Below, in pieces: positions 9,213-17,929 of a stretch of 64,000 bases of DNA. Under the pieces are notes generated by a model, which had not been told where the DNA came from, did no database searches, and saw only the letters and a list, made by a program, of their open reading frames with translations. The DNA is taken from positions 341,951 through 405,950 of the forward strand of contig JAJDDN010000007.1 of the NCBI GenBank assembly GCA_029260295.1, in the 5' to 3' direction. This DNA comes from Phycisphaerales bacterium (GTDB taxonomy: Bacteria; Planctomycetota; Phycisphaerae; Phycisphaerales; UBA1924). Numbering within the stretch: position 1 is the first letter of the stretch; each line of letters opens with the position of its first letter. The position numbers and the translations under genes are program-made.

Positions 9213-9443
9213 TCAATCCTGGTGCCCACGCTTGGCCTTGAGTGTCACAACCACAACCGTCGCAGCCAGCAGCACAATGATCACGCCCATCATCAAAAAC
9301 TTCGGCGAACTGGGCGCATCCTTCGTCTTGGGAGGCTTGAGCCCCTCAACCTGAGCCCACACCGGCGAACTCATCACCGACATCGCCCCCACGATAATCC
9401 AACCATAAAGCGACGAAATCCGTTGGTGTACTGCTTGCATCAT
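9213..9443 (-). CDS. Small membrane protein of unknown function
   Basis: The 76-residue protein has an N-terminal signal-type stretch ending SSPVWA, a short polar middle (QVEGLKPPKTKDAPSSP) and one membrane helix (LMMGVIIVLLAATVVVVTL) before a basic tail KAKRGHQD. Starts at 9443 and 9440 are equally possible (MMQ). It stands between the nuclease-like gene and the coupled pair at 8366-9093. No family is recognised. Confidence 0.6.
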   Translation of the reverse strand: MMQAVHQRISSLYGWIIVGAMSVMSSPVWAQVEGLKPPKTKDAPSSPKFLMMGVIIVLLAATVVVVTLKAKRGHQD

Positions 9444-9474
9444 GCCACTACGCTACACACCCCGCCCCCATCAA

Positions 9475-10080
9475 TCAAACCACGCTCAAAACCCCGCGAG
9501 GACAAAAACCCCGCCAGACCCGCTCAAAGTCCCCGCTCGCCAGGTTCACCGTCCTCCACTTGGGCGACCGCACCTTCATATTGGCCTCATAATCCCCAAG
9601 CGTCACCGCCCGCACCGTGTACCACCGCCCCTGAAACTCAAACACCTCCGCAAACAGCCCATCGGGAGGCACATCGTCGCACCAGTACACAAACACGAAC
9701 ACCGCCTCATACCCAGCCCCAAACAACCCCTCCCAGACCTTCAAAGCCTCCACATCCCCCATCGTCACCCAAGACTCCAGCCGCGCCTTGGCCGGACGCC
9801 CATCAGCCAGCCGCAACCGAGGCAACCGCCGCCCTTTGACCTCAACCAACAAGTTCTCAGCCAGCCCACCTTGATCCCCCATCTGCTCCCCATACACCAC
9901 AAAGTCAAAGTTCTTAATCGCCCCCCCGCCCACACCGCCGGCCTCGTCCCCCTCCATCACCAGCTTGGCCCCCGCCGGCAAAAGAGCCCGTTTCGCCTCA
10001 TTGACAGCCACATACGGCAACCTTTGCTCCCGCAGATACCCTTCAAAGGCCCGCTCATAATGATGCCGTCGCTGTGCCAC
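9475..10080 (-). CDS. Conserved protein with PD-(D/E)XK nuclease-like signature
   Basis: The protein has 201 residues. The N-terminal HHYERAFEGYLREQRLPY is followed by KNFDFVVY and then NLLVEVKGRRLPR. The spacing of an acidic helix, an aspartate in a beta strand and E-V-K matches the core of the PD-(D/E)XK nuclease fold. The rest (VTMGDVEALKVWEGLFG and YWCDDVPPD) matches nothing I know. A DNA or RNA hydrolase is possible but is only an inference from the motif. It sits in the minus-strand run after the lipase-like gene, 71 bases downstream. Confidence 0.65.
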   Translation of the reverse strand: MAQRRHHYERAFEGYLREQRLPYVAVNEAKRALLPAGAKLVMEGDEAGGVGGGAIKNFDFVVYGEQMGDQGGLAENLLVEVKGRRLPRLRLADGRPAKARLESWVTMGDVEALKVWEGLFGAGYEAVFVFVYWCDDVPPDGLFAEVFEFQGRWYTVRAVTLGDYEANMKVRSPKWRTVNLASGDFERVWRGFCPRGVLSVV

Positions 10081-10151
10081 CCACCAAAGTTAGCACAATG
10101 CCACGATCTATGGGCGGGTTTGGTTCGGTTTATGTCATATTTTGTTCGGTA

Positions 10152-11237
10152 TTATTCAATATCCGAATTTCGCCCGAGCCGATCCAGAATAATCCCGATC
10201 CCCTCGGGCTCTGGAGCCACCTCACGCCCCACCATCGCCCGCCACCCCTCCTCCATCTCCACCGTCCGGATCATGCTCCGATGATTCGCAGTCAACAGCA
10301 CCACATCGACGCACCCATCAAGCGATCCCGATTCCACCGAAACCACCCCATCACCCAGCGCCGCCGCCGCCTCATCAGCCCCCGCGACCCCACTGGTCAT
10401 CCCCGGATCCACAATCCGCCCAACGATACAGGTCACTGCTACAGACCCAGGCATCGCCCGCCCGTTGAGAGCCATTAAAAAATCCGACCCTGGAAGCAGA
10501 TCAATCCCCGCCTGCCCGTCCCCATCCTCGCCCAGATTCCCCAAGATCGAAAGATCCATGTCATCGGATGCAACCCACCGCTGCACCCGCTCTCGAACCT
10601 CCGCCACCCCCCGCAACCGCGCCCACGCCGATCCTTCATTGGGAGTCCCCACCAGAATCAGCCGCCCGATCTGTACCCCGCCAATCGTCCCCCGTGAGCC
10701 CCCCATCTCAGGATTCGTCAACGCCTCGCGCGACACAAGCCCCCCCATCGAGTGCGCCACAATATCAACCCGTTCAACACCGATTCCATTCAACACGCCC
10801 ATCGCTTCAACCAACCCAGCCGCGCTCTTGGTCACCGCCTGGTCGTTCGGATAGTCATACCGAGCAACCTTGTACCCCGCATCGCTCAACGCCGGAGCCG
10901 CCTCATCCCAAACACCCCCAGGCTCATCGAGCCCGTGCACCAACAACACCACACGATCACCCGGCCATCCCGGAGCACTCATATCCGCCCCACGAATAAA
11001 GTTGAATGTCGCGCTCTGGGTTCCAAACCACCCATCCCCCTTGTCATCAGGATCCAGAACCCGGTTCCGCAATCCATCAAACCATCTGAGCTCCCCTGCA
11101 GATTCAACCACCCAGTCCGCTCCGCCAACGCCACCCCCAGTAATCCCCGCGAGCCAGATACACAACGCTCCAACCACCCCGATCGCCAGCCCCATCAACT
11201 CATCAACATGCGACCCGCCGTCATCCTTCCGATTCAT
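10152..11237 (-). CDS. Lipase-like alpha/beta hydrolase, membrane-anchored
   Basis: Of 361 residues, the first 40 include a membrane segment (MGLAIGVVGALCIWLAGI). The oxyanion-hole region is VVLLVHGLDEPGGVW. The nucleophile elbow is AHSMGG in VDIVAHSMGGLVSREAL. Later acidic and histidine candidates (VVGRIVDPG, ANHRSM) can complete the triad. The likely substrate is a lipid ester. Its start overlaps the stop of the MCE gene (ATGA), so the two are coupled. A role in envelope lipid handling together with the Mla-like ATPase and MCE protein is a reasonable inference. Confidence 0.8.
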   Translation of the reverse strand: MNRKDDGGSHVDELMGLAIGVVGALCIWLAGITGGGVGGADWVVESAGELRWFDGLRNRVLDPDDKGDGWFGTQSATFNFIRGADMSAPGWPGDRVVLLVHGLDEPGGVWDEAAPALSDAGYKVARYDYPNDQAVTKSAAGLVEAMGVLNGIGVERVDIVAHSMGGLVSREALTNPEMGGSRGTIGGVQIGRLILVGTPNEGSAWARLRGVAEVRERVQRWVASDDMDLSILGNLGEDGDGQAGIDLLPGSDFLMALNGRAMPGSVAVTCIVGRIVDPGMTSGVAGADEAAAALGDGVVSVESGSLDGCVDVVLLTANHRSMIRTVEMEEGWRAMVGREVAPEPEGIGIILDRLGRNSDIE

Positions 11238-12607
11238 GGCGACTCCGCAAGCAACCCAAGCAGACCACGCTCGGCATGCTCATACCGCCCGTACGCCTGC
11301 TCCACAACCGACGCCAGCCGCAACAACTCAGCAGCAAACTCATCCCCACTCGCCTCGTCATCGCTCCCCGACATCCGCACCGCCGTATCGAGCGACTCGC
11401 TGGCAAACCGCAGGTCCGCCACCGCACCCGCATAAGCCCGCGCCGCCTCGTACATCGGCTCCCGGCGCAGATCCTTCTTGCTCGGCTTATTGAGCAACCG
11501 CCAAGGCTGCGATCGGATCTCTTCAAGGAACAGCTTGCCCTGCAGGCTCAGCTGCCGAGCATTGACCAGTGTCGCCGAGATATCGGTACGGTTCTCAGCA
11601 ACCATCCCCTGCACCTCGCCGAGCGTGTCCTTGGCCGAACCAAGCGCAAGCGCTCCATCCGCAAGCAGCTCGTTGGCCCTGTCAATCGTCTCAAACCGGA
11701 TCCGCTCAGTGGACTGCTCCACATTATCCAGAATCCGTCCAACCTTCTCGCGGTTCTCGTCAACGGTCCCGCGAACCGAAGCCATGGTTTCCTTCGCGTC
11801 ATCAATCGCCGGCCCGATCTGCTCAGAAACCCCCTTCACATTGTCCACCACAACATCAATCTTGTCCCCCCAGCCATCATCCCCGTTGAGCTTCCCAGAG
11901 AACTCGCGGATGTTGGCCATCGTCGTCTTCCCGTCATCAACGCCGCTATTAAAGTCCGGCTCAAGCTTCTCGGTCATCCGCCGCACCGTCGCCGAAGTCT
12001 CTTTCACATTCTCCGCAGTCTCACTCACCTTGGCCGTCAAATCTGGCAAGGTGGCAATCGTGTCCTTGATCTTCTGTGCCTCCTCAGCACCAAGCCCCAT
12101 CTGCGTCAAGATCGAAGGCGCAAACCGTCCCATCAGCACCTCGCCCTCGTCGAGCACCCCGCCGGCATCAGTCGCGTATACAACCCGGTCACCACCAGCA
12201 GCAACCTCGCCCGTCCCCGCCGATGCGATATTGATCCGCGAAATCCCACCCAGAATCGGAGGCGACAAATCCGCAATCGCATCCTCAAACAACACCAAGT
12301 CAGGAGAAAGCGCAATCTCAACATCCATCGCATCAGGCACACGCACCCCCGACGCCGAATCCTCTTTGTAATGCATCCCCACAGATACAACATCCCCAAC
12401 TGTCAACCCCGCGAAGGTCACCTCCGCGCCGGCCTCAAGACCCATCACCCCCACACTCGTTGGGAACCGCACAACATACGATTTCTTCTCCCCAAACCTC
12501 CCCGCAAGATCACCCAAAACAAACGAGATCGCAACCGCAAGCAAGATCCCGCCGATCACAAAGCTCCCGGCCAGCACATTGTTCTGATTCACCGCACGCA
12601 TGCTCAT
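11234..12607 (-). CDS. MCE (MlaD-like) lipid-binding protein
   Basis: The chosen start at ATG 12607 gives 457 residues and has GGAGG nine bases upstream. One N-terminal membrane helix (LAGSFVIGGILLAVAISFVL) is followed by an MCE domain (about residues 35-125, with YVVRFPTSVGVMGLEAGAEV and TFAGLTVGDVVSV). A long helical, heptad-like region follows (about 170-400, with VSETAENVKETSATVRRMTE and TMASVRGTVDENREKVGRI). MCE proteins form hexameric rings or tunnels that carry phospholipids between membranes. The gene lies after an Mla-type ATPase; the expected MlaE permease is not in this window. Confidence 0.88.
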   Translation of the reverse strand: MSMRAVNQNNVLAGSFVIGGILLAVAISFVLGDLAGRFGEKKSYVVRFPTSVGVMGLEAGAEVTFAGLTVGDVVSVGMHYKEDSASGVRVPDAMDVEIALSPDLVLFEDAIADLSPPILGGISRINIASAGTGEVAAGGDRVVYATDAGGVLDEGEVLMGRFAPSILTQMGLGAEEAQKIKDTIATLPDLTAKVSETAENVKETSATVRRMTEKLEPDFNSGVDDGKTTMANIREFSGKLNGDDGWGDKIDVVVDNVKGVSEQIGPAIDDAKETMASVRGTVDENREKVGRILDNVEQSTERIRFETIDRANELLADGALALGSAKDTLGEVQGMVAENRTDISATLVNARQLSLQGKLFLEEIRSQPWRLLNKPSKKDLRREPMYEAARAYAGAVADLRFASESLDTAVRMSGSDDEASGDEFAAELLRLASVVEQAYGRYEHAERGLLGLLAESP

Positions 12608-12669
12608 AGCAAATAACCTCCGAGAAACCGGCAAACCAAACAGATCCGCCGATCAATATCATACAACAT

Positions 12670-13611
12670 TCAGCCCCGCGTCGGCTCCACACTCGGCGTC
12701 CGCGTCACCCGGTCCATCGTCATCCCAAACAAATCCTCTGAATACCCCTGCTCATCACGCCGAGCCGCCAGAGGCCCATCAGGATCCCCACGCAAAAACT
12801 GACGCACAAGCTGCCGGTCCTCATCCATCTTCTTGGTCTGCTCGTCATCAAGATCCCGCAGATGCTCAAACCAACTCCGCTCATTGACACACAGCATCCG
12901 CCCACGATCAAGCATCGCCATCCGATCCGCGATCGTAAACGCCGAGTCCATCTCATGAGTCACCACCACACTCGTCACCCCGAGCTGCTTAGAAAGCGCC
13001 ATCATCAACTGGTCAATCTGAGCGCTCGTCACCGGATCAAGCCCGGCACTAGGCTCGTCATAAAACAAAATCTTCGGATCAAGCGCAAGAGCCCGCGCCA
13101 GCCCCGCACGCTTCTTCATCCCACCAGAAATCTGAGCCGGGAACTTGTCGGCATGCTCCCGCAGCCCAACAAGCTCGAGCTTGATCTTCACCTGAATATC
13201 AATAATCTCCTGATCAAGATCCGTGTGCTCCCGCAAAGGCAGAGCGATATTCTCCGCCAGCGTCATCGAGTTAAACAACGCACCGCTCTGGAACAGAATC
13301 CCGAACTTCTTCCGCACCTCGTTGAGCCCCTCCTCATCAAGCCCGCAGATACCCTGCCCGAACAGCTCGATCGACCCCCCATCAACCTCGTGCGTCCCGA
13401 TCATGCAACGCAGCAGCGTCGACTTGCCGGACCCAGACCCCCCCATCACCACCATCGTCTCGCCGGGATACACATCAAGATCAATGCTCTCAAGCACCGT
13501 CACACCATCAAACTTCTTAACCACCCCCCGGCAGCGAACCACAGGCTCGACACCCTCGCGGTCAATCCCGTCAACAGACTCACAACCAAGTTTCCCGATC
13601 TGTTGATTCAA
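12670..13611 (-). CDS. ABC transporter ATPase of the Mla (MlaF-like) type
   Basis: The protein has 313 residues. Walker A is GGSGSGKST, the signature is ISGGMKKRAGLARALALDP and Walker B is KILFYDEPSAGLDP, followed by the H-loop VVTHEMDS. The GGMKKR form of the signature is characteristic of MlaF/TtgA-type ATPases that energise MCE lipid transporters. The frame start is TTG 13611 with a weak ribosome site; an internal GTG near 13542, just before the conserved VRCRGVVKKF, is an alternative. About 60 residues follow the H-loop and are specific to this lineage. It is followed after 62 bases by the MCE gene. Confidence 0.88.
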   Translation of the reverse strand: MNQQIGKLGCESVDGIDREGVEPVVRCRGVVKKFDGVTVLESIDLDVYPGETMVVMGGSGSGKSTLLRCMIGTHEVDGGSIELFGQGICGLDEEGLNEVRKKFGILFQSGALFNSMTLAENIALPLREHTDLDQEIIDIQVKIKLELVGLREHADKFPAQISGGMKKRAGLARALALDPKILFYDEPSAGLDPVTSAQIDQLMMALSKQLGVTSVVVTHEMDSAFTIADRMAMLDRGRMLCVNERSWFEHLRDLDDEQTKKMDEDRQLVRQFLRGDPDGPLAARRDEQGYSEDLFGMTMDRVTRTPSVEPTRG

Positions 13612-13645
13612 AGAAAGCCCCGATCAGTTCGATACATCCACAACA

Positions 13646-14440
13646 TCAAGGCCCATCCATCGGCTCATCAACAAGCTCATCGCCCGCATCACCAGTGGCA
13701 TCCTTAATCTCAACATCAGGAACAACTGCACCCGGATTCGGATTCACCCAGTCCCAAGGCGGAAGCACAGTCTCATTCCCATCCACATCCACCACAATGA
13801 TCCGGACCGGAGAAATCGAACCAGCGTTCGCCTGGTTCGGATCGATCTGGATAACCACCAATCCAATCCCGTTCCCAAACTTCATCGGCATCGGGATGTG
13901 GTTCGGACGCCCGTTGTATCTCTGGATCTGCTCACCAACAACGCCGTACCCCTGGAACATCTCAGTGACACCATGCGTCTCAGAAACCACAGGACCAAGC
14001 CCGCCCATATACCCCTGAGCAAACTCAGCAAACATCTCATCTGACACCCCAGCCGCCGGTAGCCCAAGCCCCGCCCGAGCCGCAGCATAATCCCCAGATT
14101 CAATATCACGCAGCACCTGTGCCGTCGGTGCAGCCGCGCTCGTCTCCATCCAGTTGAGCCCGAATACCGAAGCCCCCAAAATGCCGCCCCAAAGCGCCAG
14201 CGTCAGCAACCCAATAAGCAGCCCCGCGATCGCAAAGCCCATCCCCCCGAGCCGACCCTTGGATCTCGAAATCCCCACAATCCCGAAGATCGAAAGAAAG
14301 ATCCCGGGGATCGCGGTAAGCCCGCCGCAGCACCCAATACAAGAGCACACCAGCCCCAAAATCGCGGCGATACTCGTCCGCTCAGGCTCGTTGTACATCG
14401 TGATATGTTCGGTCCCGTCAAACTGTTGCATTTGTGTCAT
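13646..14440 (-). CDS. DUF4190-type membrane protein
   Basis: The protein has 264 residues. After a short soluble start come two hydrophobic helices separated by a basic turn (SIFGIVGISRSKGRLGGMG, then FAIAGLLIGLLTLALWGGIL). This is the pattern of DUF4190, including the cysteine-rich first helix LVCSCIGCCGGL. The C-terminal half is soluble and ends with proline- and acid-rich sequence; it holds no recognised motif. It is the first gene of the minus-strand run leading into the Mla-like genes, 34 bases before the ATPase. Role unknown. Confidence 0.75.
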   Translation of the reverse strand: MTQMQQFDGTEHITMYNEPERTSIAAILGLVCSCIGCCGGLTAIPGIFLSIFGIVGISRSKGRLGGMGFAIAGLLIGLLTLALWGGILGASVFGLNWMETSAAAPTAQVLRDIESGDYAAARAGLGLPAAGVSDEMFAEFAQGYMGGLGPVVSETHGVTEMFQGYGVVGEQIQRYNGRPNHIPMPMKFGNGIGLVVIQIDPNQANAGSISPVRIIVVDVDGNETVLPPWDWVNPNPGAVVPDVEIKDATGDAGDELVDEPMDGP

Positions 14441-14480
14441 ACAACCACCCTATCCGACTTCCCCCCCACAAACCACCCCT

Positions 14481-14503
14481 CCCCCCCAAAGTGAAGATCA
14501 CGC
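14481..14503 (+). repeat. Dispersed C-tract motif, single copy
   Basis: CCCCCCCAAAGTGAAGATCA followed by CGC matches the motif found at 8736-8758 (minus), 38788-38812, 44049-44071, 44239-44270, 49767-49793 and 63604-63627. Here it lies in the intergenic space upstream of the DUF4190 gene. Confidence 0.7.
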
Positions 14504-14610
14504 CTACGCAACAAGAACCACGCCTTGACGGGGTTTGCTCTTGCGAGTTCGCTCTAGAAAGGCATATATTTGGGACAAGCTTTAGACCGAAGCAACTTTA
14601 ACTTGCGTGG

Positions 14611-14705
14611 GCTTTACTTCGGGGTCTTAATTTGGGGGGGCTTAATTTTGGGGGGGCTTTACTTTGGGGGTCTTTACTTTGGGGGGGGTCTTTTACTTTG
14701 GGGGG
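14611..14705 (-). repeat. Tandem array of the C-tract motif (G-tracts on the plus strand)
   Basis: About six imperfect units of 14-18 bases run directly after the pilin-like gene stop. On the minus strand each reads like CCCCCCAAAGTAAAGA, with variants CCCCCCCAAAATTAAG and CCCCGAAGTAAAG. On the plus strand this makes six runs of four to eight G. It is the only place in the window where the motif is tandem. Confidence 0.85.
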
Positions 14706-15941
14706 CTACTTGGTGCCGATCAGCAGATCGTCGAACGACTGAAACACATCAATATTGGTGAACGCGCCGTTGTCGTCGGTGAGCCGCTCTTGAGTAGGCC
14801 CCTGCGAAATATAGTTATTCCCAAAGTTCAGACTAAACGCTCCCCCGTCGAAATCTCCGCTCGAAATCCAGCCCTCACCCGTATTACTCAAGAACACGCC
14901 ATCAGCACCCGCCGAATGAACCATAAACCGTCCCCGAGGAATAGTCGGGAAGACTTCTGTATACGCCGCGTTATCGAGCCCATCAACACCCGGATCGACC
15001 AAGAACGACGATGGCGACGCCAGCATGGTCGCCAAACTCCTGATCCGATCCATCTCATCAGCAACCCCTCCCCCGATCACACTCGTTGTTCCGTCGGCAG
15101 GATCCCCCGCCATATTGATCCCCCCGCCGCCAAACTCCGTTGCATCCAAAAACGCCGCGTTGGACGCCAAATAAAACCACGCCGGCCCCGTCGGGTCCGC
15201 AGGATTGCCCGCGCCATCACTACTAATACGAGCAAACTGGCTATACACATCATTCGGGTCAGCCCCGTCAACCACCAAAATCGACCCACGCGCCGACTGA
15301 TCCTGCGACCACGCCAGCATCGGGTTCCCCCAAGCATCACGAACATCAGGCATCAACACCTGTCCAACCGACAACGACCCGATCGGATCACTTAACTGCT
15401 CGCCCATCGGCGACCCCGCCTGCCCGTCATCGCCATGCCCCGCAGGAATAAACGATTTGGCATCAGGCGTGTAATACGCACCCGTCGACCCGATCAGATT
15501 GATATTCACAATCACACGGTTCTCCGCCTCATCCGAAGGACCGATCTCGATAATCCCCTCCGCAGGATTCACCGAAGGCGCGTCCGGGTCGTCGGCACGC
15601 GCAAGCACCGCCGCCGATCCACCAAGATCGAGCATCGCGTTCTCCATCGCAGACATACCAATCGCCAGGTTATCCGAATGCCCCATCAAGGCCTCCGAAA
15701 AATAACCCGGGTTCCGGCCGGCATTGTCATTCCCAAACCGCTGAGCAGCAGACGAAATATCCGCCATCATCGACTGCGTACTTATTTTCATCGCAGTCTG
15801 CCTCGCCCCCGACAACGCGGGGAGCAACAACGAAATCAACAACGCAATAATCGCGATCACAAGCAGCATCTCGACGAGACTAAACCCATCTCGCCGACCC
15901 TCGCCAACACCACGCACCAAGCTCATTTCACGATCAGCCAT
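14706..15941 (-). CDS. Prepilin-type (type II secretion/pilus-like) exported protein
   Basis: The start was set at ATG 15941, giving 411 residues, because the conserved prepilin motif then lies close to the N-terminus. RRDGFSLVEMLLVIAIIALL has the G/F cleavage site, the glutamate at +5 and the hydrophobic helix. The mature part has no recognised domain but contains several proline/aspartate-rich loops (ARADDPDAPSVNPAEGI, DDGQAGSPMGEQL). Such large pseudopilin-like proteins are common in planctomycetes. The gene stands alone, and the G-tract array begins directly after its stop. Function beyond export and assembly through a prepilin peptidase is unknown. Confidence 0.82.
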   Translation of the reverse strand: MADREMSLVRGVGEGRRDGFSLVEMLLVIAIIALLISLLLPALSGARQTAMKISTQSMMADISSAAQRFGNDNAGRNPGYFSEALMGHSDNLAIGMSAMENAMLDLGGSAAVLARADDPDAPSVNPAEGIIEIGPSDEAENRVIVNINLIGSTGAYYTPDAKSFIPAGHGDDGQAGSPMGEQLSDPIGSLSVGQVLMPDVRDAWGNPMLAWSQDQSARGSILVVDGADPNDVYSQFARISSDGAGNPADPTGPAWFYLASNAAFLDATEFGGGGINMAGDPADGTTSVIGGGVADEMDRIRSLATMLASPSSFLVDPGVDGLDNAAYTEVFPTIPRGRFMVHSAGADGVFLSNTGEGWISSGDFDGGAFSLNFGNNYISQGPTQERLTDDNGAFTNIDVFQSFDDLLIGTK

Positions 15942-16122
15942 ACCCTGCACTCCAATTTCGAACTGAAAAACCCGCCTACAAGCACCACAACCGCGCCGCC
16001 CGGCACATAGCCAAACCACCCGATCACAGCGTATCCCCACTACTCTATACGCACCCAATCCCCAATTGGATGCCCAACCCCCAAAGCTACCCAACCCCAC
16101 TCCAAAAACCAATCAGCCCCAC

Positions 16123-16401
16123 CTACATCACCACAACCAAAAACAGCACGATTAACCCCAATACACCTAAAATCGCCCAAACCGACAGCGACTTCTCCCC
16201 CTCCACAACATACTCCCCGCATTCATGGCACACCGTCGCCTGGTCATACATTTGAGCCCCGCACCGCCTGCAACGCATCAACTCATCCCCAAAACGGTCC
16301 AGATCAGCCCCGCTAGGCCCCTCAGGGTCCAATCCCTCGCCCAAATCCCAGTCAGAATCAGCATTCATCAACATCACCTCCGCCCCGCAACACTCAGACA
16401 A
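16123..16401 (-). CDS. Small zinc-ribbon membrane protein
   Basis: The 92-residue protein starts at TTG 16401, supported by AAGGAG six bases upstream; a later ATG would lose the first cysteines. MSECCGAEV opens the protein. LMRCRRCGAQMYDQATVCHE then gives the CxxC...CxxC zinc ribbon, and SVWAILGVLGLIVLFLVVVM is the C-terminal membrane helix. Similar ribbon-plus-helix proteins lie at 47784 and 53345. The role is unknown. It is divergent from flagellin. Confidence 0.75.
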   Translation of the reverse strand: MSECCGAEVMLMNADSDWDLGEGLDPEGPSGADLDRFGDELMRCRRCGAQMYDQATVCHECGEYVVEGEKSLSVWAILGVLGLIVLFLVVVM

Positions 16402-16463
16402 TCATAACTCCTTACATACAAACAGACTTCAGAGACACCCATTTATCATCCGATATCCAATCC

Positions 16464-17318
16464 ATGTCCATCTATGGCCTCTCAAACCTGACCTTCGGCA
16501 TCCCCCGCCTCAACCAGCACCGGGCCGACATCGCCCAGTCCCTCCAGCGACTCTCCACAGGCAAACAAATCAACCGCGCCGCAGACGACCCCACAGGCCT
16601 CGTCGTCTCCACCAAACTCCACGCCTCCAAACTCTCCATAGAACGCCGCCTCACCAGCTTCCAGAGAGAATCTACACAACTCGGCGCCCAAGAAGGCGGC
16701 CTCTCGGTTCTCTCAGACCTCCTCATCGAACTCAGCGAACTCACCATTTCCTCAGCCAGCACCGCAACAACCACCCAGCAAGAACAAGACGCCAACACAA
16801 CCAAAGCCAGCTCCATCATCACCTCCATCAACCACATCGCAGGCTCGACAACCTTCCAAGGCTCCAACATCCTCTCCGGATTCGCCGCCGCAAACCTCGG
16901 CTCAATCATGGTCGAAACCACAGATCCAGAAACAGGCGAACCCACAACCGTCGAAATGACCCTCGCAGATCTCCCACAACTCCTCGAAACAAACCCCCAA
17001 GCCGCCCAAGACCTCGCCGAGCAAGCCGCAAGCAAAGTCACAGGCCGCCGCGGTGCCGTCGGCAACCGGATCAGATCAATCGAATCTGAATCCCGAGTAC
17101 TCCAATCCGAACTCACCAACACCACCGAAGCCCTCTCAGGCATCGAGGACACCGACTACGCCATCGAATCCGCCAAGCTCGTCCGCGCACAAATCCTCGA
17201 ACAAGCGACCACCCAAACCATGGTCATCCAACGCAAACAAGTCGAGTCCATGCTCGACCTCCTCACCAACTCTACAAATCAACTCTCAAGCACCGCACCA
17301 ATATCTTCGCGGTCCTAG
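16464..17318 (+). CDS. Flagellin
   Basis: The 284-residue protein has the conserved flagellin N-terminal helix pattern (QRLSTGKQINRAADDPTGLV, then QLGAQEGGLSVLSDLL). The C-terminal helix is also present (VRAQILEQATTQTMVIQRKQ, then VESMLDLL). The central variable part is short, so the filament subunit is compact. It would be exported by the flagellar type III apparatus and polymerised into the filament. No other flagellar genes are adjacent. The stop overlaps the converging TetR gene by four bases. No clear Shine-Dalgarno sequence precedes the ATG. Confidence 0.9.
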   Translation: MSIYGLSNLTFGIPRLNQHRADIAQSLQRLSTGKQINRAADDPTGLVVSTKLHASKLSIERRLTSFQRESTQLGAQEGGLSVLSDLLIELSELTISSASTATTTQQEQDANTTKASSIITSINHIAGSTTFQGSNILSGFAAANLGSIMVETTDPETGEPTTVEMTLADLPQLLETNPQAAQDLAEQAASKVTGRRGAVGNRIRSIESESRVLQSELTNTTEALSGIEDTDYAIESAKLVRAQILEQATTQTMVIQRKQVESMLDLLTNSTNQLSSTAPISSRS

Positions 17319-17929
17319 TCCCCGCCCCGCTTGATCCCAGGCCCAACAAGCACCCGCGCCAACACCTCACGCACAGAAACCCCATCCTCATCACGCCCAT
17401 GCCCAGGCACCCCCATCGCCTCAAGCACGCCGTACCCCATCCCGATATTGACCAGCACCCAGCTCAGCACATCCGCACTAAACCGGTCATCCACCGATTT
17501 ATTCTCCTGCGCACGAACGATCTCTTTGGATATAAACGCATGCAGCGCGGTCATATGGTTCGACACCGCCGCATGAATCAGCTCGTCATCAATCTCAGAA
17601 ACCGACTGCAGCATCACCCGGTAGCCAATCTGACCATCATTCGACACCATCGGGTTCTCCCCGAGCAATCGAGCCAGCCGGATCGCCGGGTTCTCAGACC
17701 GACTCAGATCCGCATCCCACTGCTCAAGCGTCTGCCGGCCGGTCCGTTCAATAAGCGCAACAAACAGATCCCGCTTGCTCTTAAAGTGCCTATAGATGAT
17801 CGGCTCGGTCACCCCCGCCTCTTTGGCGATCTGCGCAGTCGTCGCCCCCGCGTATCCCTTGCGAGAAAACAACTGAGCCGCCACATCGAGCAACTGTTCA
17901 CGCCTTTGTGCCGCCGGCAGTCGAGCCAT
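17315..17929 (-). CDS. TetR-family transcriptional regulator
   Basis: The start at ATG 17929 gives 204 residues and is supported by AGGAAGGTGA just upstream. The N-terminal HTH is typical: RREQLLDVAAQLFSRKGYAG, then TTAQIAKEAGVTEPIIYRHF and KSKRDLFVALIERT. The C-terminal ligand-binding part shows no known specificity. Its first 32 bases overlap the 3' end of yidD, so the two are likely co-transcribed. The regulated genes are unknown. Confidence 0.88.
   Translation of the reverse strand: MARLPAAQRREQLLDVAAQLFSRKGYAGATTAQIAKEAGVTEPIIYRHFKSKRDLFVALIERTGRQTLEQWDADLSRSENPAIRLARLLGENPMVSNDGQIGYRVMLQSVSEIDDELIHAAVSNHMTALHAFISKEIVRAQENKSVDDRFSADVLSWVLVNIGMGYGVLEAMGVPGHGRDEDGVSVREVLARVLVGPGIKRGGD

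Noticed and set aside
14570..14761. Plus-strand frame with repeated GLYFGG residues
   Set aside because: It is produced by the G-tract array and the end of the minus-strand pilin-like gene; the repeat unit also explains it in DNA terms and no start signal is present.
15942..16112. Longer N-terminus for the prepilin-type protein
   Set aside because: The cleavage motif must be close to the N-terminus; the added 57 residues have no signal features.
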